From assembly GCF_038396675.1 (NCBI RefSeq), contig NC_088928.1:17352001-17416000 (forward strand): DNA of 64,000 bases, read 5' to 3'. The notes under the pieces are model-generated. The model searched no databases, was not told the origin of the DNA, and saw only the letters and a list, made by a program, of their open reading frames with translations. Origin of the DNA: Hydra vulgaris (taxonomy: Eukaryota; Cnidaria; Hydrozoa; Anthoathecata; Hydridae). Positions 22,181 through 32,254 of this stretch are shown here, piece after piece; position 1 is the stretch's first letter, and each line of letters begins with the position of its first letter. The position numbers and the translations under genes were made by a program.

Positions 22181-23570
22181 ATGAAAGACGGGCGTGTAAA
22201 AATATCTCAAAAACGTTCAAAACTCGGTTTATGGTTTTGAATGTTTTGTTATTTATATGCACTCGTATGCAATTCAAAATAAAAGTTCTAGTTAAGCAAA
22301 GGTTTTGCCAAAGGGACCACAAAAAACAGTACGAGTTAGCGAATGGTCCAACTACCATGGTACGACTAAAGCAGATGATTTAATAGTAAGTTGATAAAGA
22401 AAGTTAAAGGAGATGAAAAAATCATTCGACTCAACAAAGTTCGAGTAATCTGATGTTAGACGATTTCAAGGGACCAAATGAAACAGTTCAAGATAACAAT
22501 AGCTTGAGTTAACCGGTGTTCGACTTACCGGAAATAAGCAGTATAATTCATAAGCAACAAATTCCTTCGGTTAACTCGAACTTTTTGTATGGGATAAAAA
22601 GAAATCAAAATATTTAGATTAATTTTTTTTTAGAATTTTGTATATATATTTCCATATAAAACATTAATAACAATGGCCTAGTATTTTCTATATTTTTTTG
22701 TTTCATATTGATCAGAATAAGACGTAAAATAATGCTACAACTATTAATTTTACAAAATAAATCATAATGAAATACCATTAAAAAAAGCAATTCTTTTTTC
22801 GGTGTTAATAAATTTCTTAATAAAAGATGCTTGTAGATGCATTTGAAGTCATTGTGTTGCTAAACTTTTTTCAATATAATCTTTGACTGAACAACATGAA
22901 TACAATTAGCAACTTCATTCACTGAAAATCTTTTATTAGTATAATCCAGTAGCGTAGCGACAATAAATGGGCTTCCCTCAAAACTTAACTCCGGGGCCCT
23001 AAATTTCTCTTCTGTTCCCTAAGCCCCCTTCCCACCTTCTTGACCAAAAATTGTACATGAAAACAAAAACCTTATTTCAAAACACAATTTTGTTATAAAA
23101 ACCACGATGTTACAGCATGTTAGTGTAGCATGATAAAAATCTAATGAAAGTGTTTTTTTCTTTTATTGCTGAGTGAATGATCAACTTATCTATATATTAT
23201 ATCATAATTTGTTATTGTGGAAACTTGTAAAATACGGAAATGCGAAGATTTTCAATGTGTAAAATGCAGGAGTTTAGTGCAAGAAATATATAATAACTTA
23301 AACCCTATCGCTGCCCCAACCCAATTGGGGTGCGTGGGTGAGCCTAGCCACGACTCTATATATATATATACTTATCATAATTTTATTACTTTTTTATTGA
23401 ATTGTAAATTTACAATAGTTCCTTTTTTAATGATTTAATTTTAAAATTCTGTTATTTCGCAGAATTGAGTGGATTTTCTCATTTAAGCGAGCAATTTCAC
23501 AAGATGAACATATTTTGATTACCTTTCAATGTAAAAACCTTGCTAATTATAGTTAGTTTCCATATAGTTG
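22181..23570. other. Intergenic; possible lone hAT-like ends
   Basis: CAGTAGCGTAGCGACAATAA at about 22950 and the GC-rich CCAATTGGGGTGCGTGGGTG / CTAGCCACGACTC at 23320-23355 look like hAT-type termini, but I could not pair them or find an 8-bp duplication. No coding sequence is recognised. Confidence 0.35.
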
Positions 23571-23574
23571 CACG

Positions 23575-24060
23575 ATAGCTGTACGACAGTGATCATGTAA
23601 CAACAGTGTCCTACGACTAGAGTTGCCAGATGTCCGGTTTTTACGAAGAAGAATACAGTAAAAAATGTAATTTTTACGGCTTTCGCGCAGTATTCTCCTC
23701 CGTAAAAGCCGGATGTCTGGGGTCTCTACCTTCGACCTAATATTTCTATTAAACTAAAAACTTTTATTTTGTTTACATTTTATTTTTGAAAAATATTGGT
23801 TGTTTATTACCAACCAATAAGAATATTGTACACCGCGCAAAAATAGAATCAGCTAATCATATTTTAGGGTCGTGCGACAATTGTCGTAGAGAATTTTTCT
23901 TTACGACACCTACGACAGAGAACTTTTTCTATCTCTACAACACCAATAGCAAATCCATAAAACAATTTTGCAAGACAAAATTTGTCGCACGACAGGTGTT
24001 TCCAAATGGTCGCGCGACCGTCTAGTGACTGTCCTGCGACCATTTTAAATATACGGAAAC
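23575..24060. repeat. Inverted-repeat block with GTCG(C/T)GCGAC palindromes
   Basis: An imperfect hairpin at 23623-23723 pairs CCAGATGTCCGGTTTTTACG with CGTAAAAGCCGGATGTCTGG. To its right, palindromic GTCGTGCGAC, GTCGCACGAC and GTCGCGCGAC motifs recur at about 23870, 23980 and 24010. It may be a degraded TIR element. No reliable protein is encoded. Confidence 0.5.
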
Positions 24061-24749
24061 CTACCTTAACGGGTTAATTATAATTGCATAAAACATCCAT
24101 CAAAAGTTATTTTTTAAAACATAAGCGTTTACTGCTGCATTCTTTTTAGACTTAGAAGTCGAATCAAAGCACTTCCCGTTAATTTTCAAACCTATGTTTT
24201 TATACGATTCTTAATTAGCATAAAGTTCTCTATCTTAATCAATCGTAAAAAAAAGTGGGAGAGGGAACTGAAATAGAGCTAAGAAACGCTAATAAAGCAA
24301 ATAAAAAGGCTAAAACAAACAAATAAAAAGATCAAACAAAAAGAAACACTGGGTTGCTGTTTTATTTTTAAAGCTTTAAAAAGGTTAAAAAAATTAAAAA
24401 AAAAGAAAAAGAAAAGAAAAACTAAAAAAGACATGAAACTTTACATGCTAAAAAAAATTGAAGAAATATAAACCAAAGTGCATAAATCTATAACAAGAAT
24501 ATAAACGTTTAAAAAAAAAGAACTACTCACACAGTTGTTTGAAATTTGTTTTCAACTTCGTGGTTTTACTCTAACAACGCGAGTAAAGTAGAAAAAAGTC
24601 CATTATACCGGTGTCGCGTTAAATAAGTAAGCAAACGTAACGCATGCGTAGATAAGGCGTTAAGCTTCCGTTAGGTAGGTTAAATCTATCGTTTAATTCA
24701 TCGTTCCTAACTCTTCATTAATTTATTCTAATTATACAGGAATAAACTA
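24061..24749. other. Intergenic, A-rich
   Basis: No gene is recognised. 24290-24520 is strongly purine/A-rich on the + strand with repeated AAATAAAAAG motifs. Confidence 0.4.
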
Positions 24750-24944
24750 TTTTTTTTTTTTTTTTTTGAAATTTAGGTGCCCCAAGAAAACCTAACGGTC
24801 TTGTCACAGATCACCGCGGAAGTACATTTAACCAGGAAGTTTACGCCTCCTTCCTTACCGTGACGCGAAAATATTTCTAGAGCTCGTTTCGAGCCTCGAT
24901 CTCCTGCTTCTTAAGCAAGCGCACTAACTGCTGCGCCACGGCCG
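24750..24944 (-). repeat. tRNA-derived SINE, full-length-like
   Basis: Read on the minus strand: head GCGGCCGTGGCGCAGCAGTT with A box, a CTTGC/GCAGG anticodon stem around loop TTAAGAA, a B box GAGGCTCGAAACGAG, body CGTCACGGTAAGGAAGGAGG and AACTTCCTGGTTAAATG, end CCGTTAGGTTTTCTTGGGGC, then an 18-A tail (T run 24750-24767). The head resembles tRNA-Leu. Near-identical in order to 4729-4858. Confidence 0.85.
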
Positions 24945-25026
24945 CACAATGCCGCCATTATGGAGCCACGGCCGCACAATACCGCCATTATGTGCGCCAC
25001 AACCGCACTATACCGCCATTATGGAG
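24935..25026. repeat. Three tandem copies of a 30-31 bp unit
   Basis: Units start at 24935, 24965 and 24996, each GCCAC-[GG/AA]-CCGCAC-x-AT-x-CCGCCATTATG. Each unit ends with CCGCCATTATG, the sequence that also forms the inverted end of the following ISL2EU-type element, and begins with the SINE head (GCCACGGCCGC). Confidence 0.85.
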
Positions 25027-25135
25027 GACAAACAATCGTAAAAAAAAATAAACAAGTATTTATGCTATGTCAACAGAAAGCGAGTATTTGTCTAAGCTTG
25101 ATAACAATGCAAAGCAAAGATATTTAAAAAAATTA

Positions 25136-26739
25136 GTTTTATAGGTCACGTTGACGCATAGTTTCTTAAAGATAAGGGTTTCTCTGACAATATAGATAAT
25201 TATGCAAATATTACTTATCCTGATATTGCAAACTGTTTTTTATTTGCTCCAAGTCCTCTAACTAAAGATCAATTAAGGGCATATAAAGCTCTCGATTCTT
25301 ATAATCAATTTGTATCAGGTTGGGTTGTGAATGTGGGTGTAAAAGAATTTTAGAAATATGTTCTTATTCACGGCAGGATAGGTTTTTTAAATATTAGTTC
25401 TATATAGAAATTTAAACAGCATTCATACTTTATTTTTTTTTCAATTTTTAACATCTTAGGTAAAACATTCTCAGCAAATGAGCGATGTATCCTTACGCCC
25501 AAGGGTTATTTCTGAAAAATCAGGTAGTATAGTTTGTGCACATTGCAATTGTATGACTGGTCAGAAGAAAGCTGCTCACATATTGGTGCAGTACTATTTT
25601 ATATTGAATGTGCAGTTAACATCAAAAGTTCAAAAACATGTACTGAGGAAAAAGCCTATTGGTTACTACCACGCTCTAAAAATATCGTATACAAGTCTGT
25701 CGCAGATATTGATTTTACCTCACCCATTGCAATGTAACTTAAACAATAAAGTACATGGAATAGATAATAACAAAAAAAAACACCTCGAAAAACTATTTCT
25801 ATTCCAACAAAGGAAGAAACTGATAAATTTTTTTTTGACTTAAGCCAATGTGGAACCAAACCAGGTGTTCTTTCTATTGTCCCTGGGTTTACTAAATCTT
25901 TTGAACCGACAATAATAACAGACAAATATCCTGAATCTTTGTCTGATATTATCAGAACAATAATATTTTTTCAAACTATGAAGAACTCTTAAATGCTTGT
26001 AAAAAGTGAAAACTTATAATATCTATTGAGAAAAATGTAATTGTGTTGAGTAAAAATGTTGAGAGTGTAACACAACTTCAGACAAAAACTAAAAACTGGT
26101 TTTACTTTAGAGCAGGTTGTATCACTGCTTCAAAATTTATTTATGTATGCTGTGCTAATATCACCCAACCACCAATCTGTTTGATTATGCAAATTTGTTA
26201 TCCCATTCAAGCAAACTTTTGCACAGTAGCAACAAAATGTAGACATGATCAAGAAAATGAAGCTTTTGTTTTGTATTATACCGTGGAAAAAAAACACTCT
26301 TTTTCAATGCAAAATTGTGGTTTTTTTATTTCAGTTCAACAACCTTTCCTCGGAGCAGATGCAATTGTAAATAGTGATTGTTACGGAAATGGCTGTTTAG
26401 AGATAAAGTGTCCCTATAGTGGGAGAGATAAATACATCATCGATTTATTAAGTTATAAAATTTCTCGAGAATAGTTAGGGTTATGTAGCTCTCAAAAAAT
26501 CACATAAATATTACAATCAAGTTCAGTGTCAACTATATCCTTCATCAAGTAACTACTGTGATTTTTATATTTGGACATCAAAGGACTGGTATTGTGAAAG
26601 GATATTGCGGATTATGAATATGGGAAAAAATATAATAAAATGTAAAAAATATTTTGAAGAATGTATTTTACCTGAACTATTTGATAAGTTTTACAGCAAG
26701 AAAAATCATTATAACAAAGAAATACCAGATAAAAATTAA
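25136..26739 (+). pseudogene. SWIM zinc finger + YqaJ-type nuclease of ISL2EU element
   Basis: YqaJ proteins are PD-(D/E)XK nucleases related to phage recombination exonucleases; ISL2EU elements carry one beside the transposase. Visible in order: DNYANITYPDIANCFLFAPS and KALDSYNQFVSGW (25190-25330); a likely intron with acceptor CATCTTAG|GTAAAACATTC at about 25458; MSDVSLRPRVISEKSG; the SWIM finger CAHCNCMTG plus, after a frameshift near 25560, CSHIGAVLF (CxC...CxH); then KAYWLLPRS. A linker has LSIVPGF and YPESLSDI. The nuclease domain (26043-26474) shows WFYFRAGCITASKF, PFLGADAIVNSD and LEIKCPY. The usual LGASPDG motif is shortened here, but the E-x-K pair is present. The end DFYIWTSKDW and CILPELFDKF runs to the stop at 26739. 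At least three frame breaks. Confidence 0.75.
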
Positions 26740-26933
26740 CTTATAATAATAGAGCACAACTACTTTAAAAAAGGAAAACAAACTTTTTAATGAGCATGAT
26801 TACTGCAAAAAATAAGTTTGAAATATTTTGAAATATGTATTGTATTTTAATAAAAATATTTTAGTTTTGATTATAAATTTTAGTTTTAGTTAACAACTCA
26901 ATCTCTTTAAATGTTTATAACTATTCCCCTGGA

Positions 26934-27030
26934 TCAATTGAATCACGTGTATTTATCATAAAATTGAATCACGTGTATTTATCATAAAATTGAATCACGT
27001 GTATTTATCATAAAATTGAATCACATGTAT
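26934..27030. repeat. 26-bp tandem repeat, about 3.5 copies, overlapping transposase 3' end
   Basis: Unit TTGAATCACGTGTATTTATC plus ATAAAA is repeated exactly three times, with a fourth partial copy (CACATG instead of CACGTG). The copy at 27008-27030 is the last codons and stop of the minus-strand transposase, so the array is an expansion of the gene's own 3' end between the two convergent genes. Confidence 0.9.
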
Positions 27031-28325
27031 TAACTAAAGAAGAACAAGCAATAACAATTTTGTCTAGTGTGCATAATCCAGAATCTTTTGTATATAAGTA
27101 GTCTAATGGCATAATACTTTATAGAACTTTATATTTGTTACATAACAAACCAATAACTCTCTCCATGTGTACATGAACAAAAGAGATTTTTCGGGTTGAT
27201 TCTACATCTAAACAAGATAATTGAAGTTTCCCTTTTGTAAGTCCCGGAATCTTTAATATTCCACAAAAAAAGCCAACACTATCAGCAATATTAAAACCTC
27301 TATCAGCTAAAACAATATTTCCAGGAAGTATGTTTTTTTGAAAAATTGAACAATGGTCTGTTAGGTATTTATCACTGACACGTCCTCCCCAAGCCTTAGA
27401 AACAAATGTTATCACACCTAGTGAGCTTACACCTATTAAGAATTTAACAGTATTATGATGCTTGTATTGAGACCAAGTTGTTGGTCTTGCGTGTAGATCA
27501 GATGGTTTATTTATGAACATTTTAAAACAATTTATTATACAGCCACTTTTGTTTGTTAATATTTTCGGAAAAATAAAGGCATAGTTGCAATAAGTTTATT
27601 GTGACTAGGCCATTTAATTAAATATTTAATCTGAAGCACATAATATCAGTCCATCTTGAAAATAATTTTGAGGAAGTTGATTTTGAAATTTCAAATCTAT
27701 AAGCAAGGTCTCTGATAGATAGATTTAGTCGTAATCTCATTAGTATTCAAGAAAACTCTTCGAGTAGGATTAAACTGAGTTTTCATTTTCGTTGACAATA
27801 GGCTTCAAAAAGTTAAACAAACATCATAAAATTTTCAAATTTGGTAATCCAGTGAAAAAATTACTCTTGAATCTGTATCAAACCACTTAATAGTTCATAA
27901 ACTAGCTTGTTTTTTATATATGCTCTTTTTCTATTTAATTGATATTTTCAACAATAACATCTGTTTGAACACTAACATCTACTAAGTTTTTGTTATCAAT
28001 TGTGACATTTTTTTGTTATCAATTGTGATTGTTGAACTCCAAACTTAAACTTTTTGTGCCCTAGACTTAGTGATGGAACCCAATCAGGATCATTCTTTGA
28101 GAAAAGTGAAGGTTTACCTAAATAAAAAAAGAAAAATGTTGAACATGTAATGGCATTATATATTCAAAGTTATAAAAATAAATTAAAGGTAAAAATTTTA
28201 CCTGTAATAAAATGGTCGCTGCAGATTCGAGTGTGTAGAACTTCAGAATTACAACTTTTGTTAACTACTTTTGGTAAAACGATTAGAATGATTGAACACC
28301 CGAATACAGCACAAAAGTTCACCAT
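27008..28325 (-). pseudogene. THAP + DDE_4 transposase of ISL2EU element, two exons
   Basis: Exon 1 (28325 to 28202) starts MVNFCAVFGCS and ends ICSDHFITG, the C2CH THAP zinc finger with an internal deletion. A GT donor at 28201-28200 and the acceptor TTTATTTAG ending at 28118 join in phase to exon 2 (from 28117), which reads KNDPDWVPSLSLGHKKF. Then come LRLNLSIRDLAYRFEISKST (HTH before the catalytic core, about 27690-27745), SDLHARPTTWSQYKHHNTVK, GVITFVSKAWGGRVSDKYLT, NIVLADRGFNIADSV (conserved Asp) and HVHMERVIGLLCNKY (the conserved acidic residue). A TAA at 27119 interrupts the frame 37 codons before the natural end, and several further stops lie upstream. The family mobilises the element by DDE chemistry. 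Confidence 0.75.
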
Positions 28326-28536
28326 ATTATAATATTTTTTTCTGTAACAAATATTTCCATATTTATATATGGGACTTTAATTTGAAAAAAAAAAAACATT
28401 AATCATATAAAAAAAATTTATTTATTTTGCATTCGTTAATATATAGATAAACATAAAATATATATACTATACAATACTATGAATATAATAATAAGAAATT
28501 TAGTTCCGTTGGCTTAGTTGTCCTCCATAATGGCAG

Positions 28537-29329
28537 AATTTGAAGCAAAACTTCTTAATTATTTCATGACGGTGAATAAGTAGCCTTGTTTCCTTTAAGT
28601 GTAAACTCAAAAAACAAAAATTATTATATTTTTAAATTTTTTTAAAGTTATATAAATAAAATGCCAGTCTATAATTACTCTGTTGAAGATGTTTGGCAAT
28701 ATGTCTCTGATGGAATAATAAATTATTATAATAAAAAAATGTCAACTTTGTGATATGTGTATATATAACCCATTATTTAAGTTAAGCTTTTATATTATTC
28801 ATGATTAAGAGTTATTATTGTGTATGTGATATTATTGTATGTTTCTGAAGTTAATTTTGTACTTCATCTCTGCATCTCAAAACCCACTAGACTTGTAGAC
28901 TTATTTGTCAATTTTGCTCAGAACTATTAGTCAATTTTGTTATATACTTAAGTATTGCAATTAAGTACTACAAGATATACTTATTGAAAACAATTTAAGA
29001 TTAAATTAACTGTAAATTTATTATGGATTTAAACTTAATTTTCAAAAAGTGACCTTAGGTACAATGTACTTAGGGCCACTAATTTTTAAACCCTTCTACT
29101 TGATAGAACTTTATTAGTATAAGTCAATATACTTATTTTAATACAAAGTAATTAGTATAGAGATGTGATTGCATCGGTTTCGCCATTTTTAGACAAGTCT
29201 GGGTCCTTGAATTTGGGCATTGAAAAAATCTGGCCATGGGTATACAAACTTTCCCTAAACCTTATTATGGACCTCATGCCTTAACAAAACTTGGAAAAAT
29301 ATATATTATTACAATTACTGATCATTGAA
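28537..29329. other. Intergenic, nothing recognised
   Basis: AT-rich. No gene or named repeat seen. Confidence 0.4.
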
Positions 29330-29433
29330 GTAAATATCCAAAGCATCCAACTACCGGCCAGTCTCGCTCACTTCCATACCTTGCAAAATTATGGAAAGTA
29401 TTTTACAAAAAAGAATAATGAAACACTGCGTTG

Positions 29434-29557
29434 CTAATGGTCTAATTTCTCCAAATCAGCATGGCTTTGTTCATAGTAAGGGATATGTATCAAACCTTTG
29501 ATACACATCCCTTACTATGAACAAAGCCATGCTGATTTGGAGAAATTAGACCATTAG
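29434..29557. repeat. Snap-back palindrome, 61-bp arms, 2-bp spacer, in LINE RT
   Basis: Left arm 29434-29494 and right arm 29497-29557 match inverted at 60 of 61 positions. The left arm is RT coding sequence; the right arm is an inverted copy inserted directly after it, before the continuing LINE sequence AGAAACTCGGGATATT. Confidence 0.95.
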
Positions 29558-30056
29558 AAACTCGGGATATTATGAAGCAACTCACTGCAGACGCGCAGTA
29601 GACGTCATTTACACAGACTTTGCAAAGGCGTTTGACAAAGTACCACATAAACGCCTTCTTCATAAGCTGAGAGCGTACGGTATTCAAGGCGCTCTTCTTG
29701 ACTGGATCACAGCTTGGCTAACCAATCGATGTCAACGAGTGGTTATAAACGGCATTACTTCTGAATGGAAAGCAGTCACTAGTGGAGTGTCTCAAGGCTC
29801 GGTCTTGGGCCCATTGCTATTCGTAATCTTTGTAAACGACCTGCCGGACAGTATTACTCATCATATAAAACTGTTTGCCGACGACAGCAAAATAATAGGG
29901 ATAATTAAAAAGGAGTCGGACAACATCACTCTCCAAGACAACGTTGACAGAGCAGTGAAATGGTCACATATTTGGCTCTTGCATTTCAACGTTGAGAAAT
30001 GCAAAGTAATGCATGTTGGGCGCGGATGTAACAAGTCAACGTGCAAATACTCAATG

Positions 30057-30091
30057 ACGGGTGCCGTCGACGTTTGGTCGACGGCACCCGT
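30057..30091. repeat. Snap-back palindrome, 15-bp arms, in LINE RT
   Basis: ACGGGTGCCGTCGAC (30057-30071) and GTCGACGGCACCCGT (30077-30091) are exact inverted copies with a 5-bp spacer. The LINE frame changes here. Confidence 0.95.
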
Positions 30092-30922
30092 CGTCCTCTC
30101 GAAGAAACCGCAGTCGAAAGAGACCTTGGTGTGATGGTCTCGAATGACCTTAACGTTAGACCGCAAATAGAGTCAGCCGCATCAGTAGCAAATAGAGTGC
30201 TAGAGCGACTCAAAAAAACATTTCGCAGTCGCAATTTTTATTTATGGCGCACTCTGTATCTCACTTACATTCGCCCCCATCTTGAGTTTGCTGTACAAGC
30301 CTGGTCACCGCATTTAAAATCAGACATTGCCATTCTCGAGCAAGTCCAACATCGAGCAACAAAAACAATATCGACTATTAAACACATGATCTATGAAGAT
30401 CGACTCCAACGGCTCGGTTTAACAACTCTTGAAGAAGGCCGCAAAAGAGCAGATCTTATCGAGCAATTCAATATCACTCGTAAACTCGAGCTTGTTAGTT
30501 TTGTCGTTCCGCAAAAAATTTCAAAAAGTAAAGATAAGTATATTCTAAGAGGCCATAATCATAAACTAGAACGTCAGATGGTAAAAAACTGCGAGGAGCG
30601 GTATAACTTTTTTTCAAATAGAATTGTCGCCCCATGGAATGCGCTTTCGCAAGAAGCAGTGAACGCTCAATCCATCAACGCTTTCAAAAACAACATAAGA
30701 AAGTAACTTAATAGATACAATTGCTGCTTTGTCTGTGGCTTCTGTATCTCCATGTTCGTCAGCATAGGGGGGCCTGGTGTAGCACCTTTTCATCAAATTA
30801 TAAATAGATTATTGTATTTGTATTTGATCACTGAATAATAATAATAGAAAAAAAAAAAATATATATATATATATATATTGAAAAATTAACAAACTTTAAA
30901 AAACTCTAACGTTCTTGATTAT

Positions 30923-31760
30923 TTGATAAAGTCTGCTTCTTTTCCTCAAACCAATCAACAAGAAAAAGGTTCAGAGTTTAAACTGGTAATGGTAAAGCTT
31001 TGTAAAAAGCTATTTGTTAATGATAGTATCATTGTAAAAGAGGGCTGTCGAAGTTCAAATTTTTCTAAAGTTTTTAAAGTTCTTTTAAGTTTGTCAATAC
31101 AGTCTAAAAACAAGTTCTTCAATATTTTAAGAGACTCATCTGGTTGGCTTGATGGCACCTTGATTGATATAGCACAGTCTGTTTTTATATCAGTTTTCTA
31201 AAATATTTGGGTTTCCAAGTTTAAAATACCTGGGTTTTTTGTGAATTTTTAGTTATTATAATTCAGGTGGTTTTTCAGAAAGTTACAGTATTATGCAAAT
31301 GATTAATGATAGAAAATCATATTTGGTGGTTCTAAGTAATGCGTCCTGATGTTGTTTCACATTCGAAGTGTGTTTAGTTTTAGATTTACTTTTTAATAGT
31401 TTAAGTAAAGATGATGCACTTTTGTTAGTGCATAGAGTTGCATATGAAAATGATTGTGATCTTTTCGAAAAAGGAAATGCAACAGCTTTGTGTAGCAGTA
31501 TCAAACCAAATTTAATAATATGAAAAGATCATTATCATTAACTATATGTATATATAACTATATATAATATAACTATATATAATATAAATATAAACTATAT
31601 ATAATAATTATATGTAATTATATAGTAACTGTATAATAACTATAATAATTTTTATTAATAAATAATCTATAATAAAATATATAATTAAATATGAGACAAC
31701 ATTATCTGAAATGTATTGAGAATGGTAAATTAGAGATGTTTCTTTTTGTTAGTGTGTTAT
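30923..31760 (+). pseudogene. Ulp1/C48-type cysteine protease relic of a mobile element
   Basis: The first 92 codons end NILRDSSGWLDGTLIDIAQS, the W-L-D-x-x-I entry to Ulp1/adenain-like protease domains. After a stop at 31199, blocks resume: SYSIMQMINDRKSYLVVLSN (31275-31335, where the catalytic His of the usual HW motif is Tyr-Leu), LDLLFNSLSKDDALL (31385-31430, region of the Asp), VAYENDCDLFEKGNATALCS (31435-31500, DC-LF holding the nucleophilic Cys), then MRQHYLKCIENGKLEMF (31691-31740), the usual closing segment. The catalytic His is lost and at least two stops are present. Such proteases occur in several DNA transposon groups of cnidarians; which one this belonged to is not visible. It could also be linked to the downstream transposase at 32516. 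Confidence 0.55.
31505..31690. repeat. Degenerate TATA-rich microsatellite inside protease relic
   Basis: Repeated AACTATATATAATAT-type units fill this stretch and split the protease relic. Confidence 0.8.
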
Positions 31761-31940
31761 ATAGTCATAAAAGTTGTGCCTTTAGTACTATCATTGTTGT
31801 GAAAGTATCCTATTATTTCTGCTGTTTTTGTTTTTGTTTTTATGACTTATTTGAATATTTAAATTTAATCAATATACATAAATACGTTTTTTTGTTTTTT
31901 ATTGCTGGTTTGTTTATGTGCCTTATGTTTTAGTTAATAT

Positions 31941-32250
31941 TTAAAAAGTTCATTACTTATTTTATTTTTGTAAGTGTCTTATAGATGTCTAAAATAATAC
32001 ATTTGGCTAATTTAGGTCAACTATTGCTTTTTCTTTATTTTGTTATTGGCATGATGATTTATTTTGCTCACTTTGTAGTTGTTTATTTCTTACTGTTATC
32101 AGTTATTCAATTTATCAACTAGGGTTATCGATATAAGTATACTTATATCGACTTATATCTTACCTGTAGGCTAGAGTAATAACTATTATCATTATTTTTC
32201 GTTACAAAACTGAAACCCTTTACATTAGAGGAACAATTGTAGGTAGATGA
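31941..32250. other. Intergenic with a 22-bp perfect palindrome
   Basis: CGATATAAGTATACTTATAT plus CG at 32129-32150 is its own complement. Nothing else recognised. Confidence 0.5.
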
Positions 32251-32254
32251 CAGT

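Larger units (their letters stand above)
25016..28536. mobile_element. ISL2EU-type DNA transposon (SWIM/YqaJ nuclease + THAP-DDE transposase)
   Basis: The ends GCCATTATGGAGGACAA (about 25015-25031) and TTGTCCTCCATAATGGC (about 28519-28535) are exact 17-bp inverted copies. Between them are two convergent genes: a YqaJ-type nuclease on the plus strand and a THAP plus DDE_4-type transposase on the minus strand. That gene pair is the defining content of the ISL2EU (IS4EU/ISL2EU) group near Harbinger. If the target duplication is AT, as described for this group, the TIR would be TATGGAGGACAA with AT on each side. Both genes carry stops, so the copy is dead. Confidence 0.75.
29340..30706 (+). pseudogene. 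LINE reverse transcriptase and C-terminal domain
   Basis: RT blocks in order: NYRPVSLTSIPCKIMES and NGLISPNQHGFVHSKG (29348-29480); the palindrome at 29434-29557 breaks the frame; then VDVIYTDFAKAFDKVPHKRL (block with the first catalytic Asp, about 29600-29655); ALLDWITAWLTNRCQRVVIN; SGVSQGSVLGPLLFVIFVND (29780-29840); HIKLFADDSKII with the catalytic Asp pair (29860-29895); WLLHFNVEKCKVMHVGR (29970-30020). A second palindrome at 30057-30091 disrupts the frame. The thumb and C-terminus then read openly from about 30041 to 30706: ETAVERDLGVMVSNDLNVRP, HLEFAVQAWSPHL, QRLGLTTLEEGRKRADLIE, and VVAPWNALSQ-like end. Without the two inverted insertions and a small shift near 30050 the frame would be nearly complete. 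APE domain and ORF1 are missing. Confidence 0.85.
29330..30870 (+). mobile_element. CR1-like LINE, 5' truncated
   Basis: The copy begins within the RT just before the NYRPVSL block and ends in a TGAATAATAATAATAG plus A/AT-rich tail (about 30825-30870), the microsatellite-type 3' end common in CR1/L2-like LINEs. GC content is visibly higher than in neighbouring sequence, and the coding frame is well preserved. Confidence 0.8.

Noticed and set aside
22950..23355. hAT MITE
   Set aside because: Terminal-looking motifs exist, but no matching partner ends or 8-bp duplication could be found.
29861..30234. Minus-strand ORFs over the LINE RT
   Set aside because: Antisense of recognisable RT blocks including FADD; long only because of local composition.
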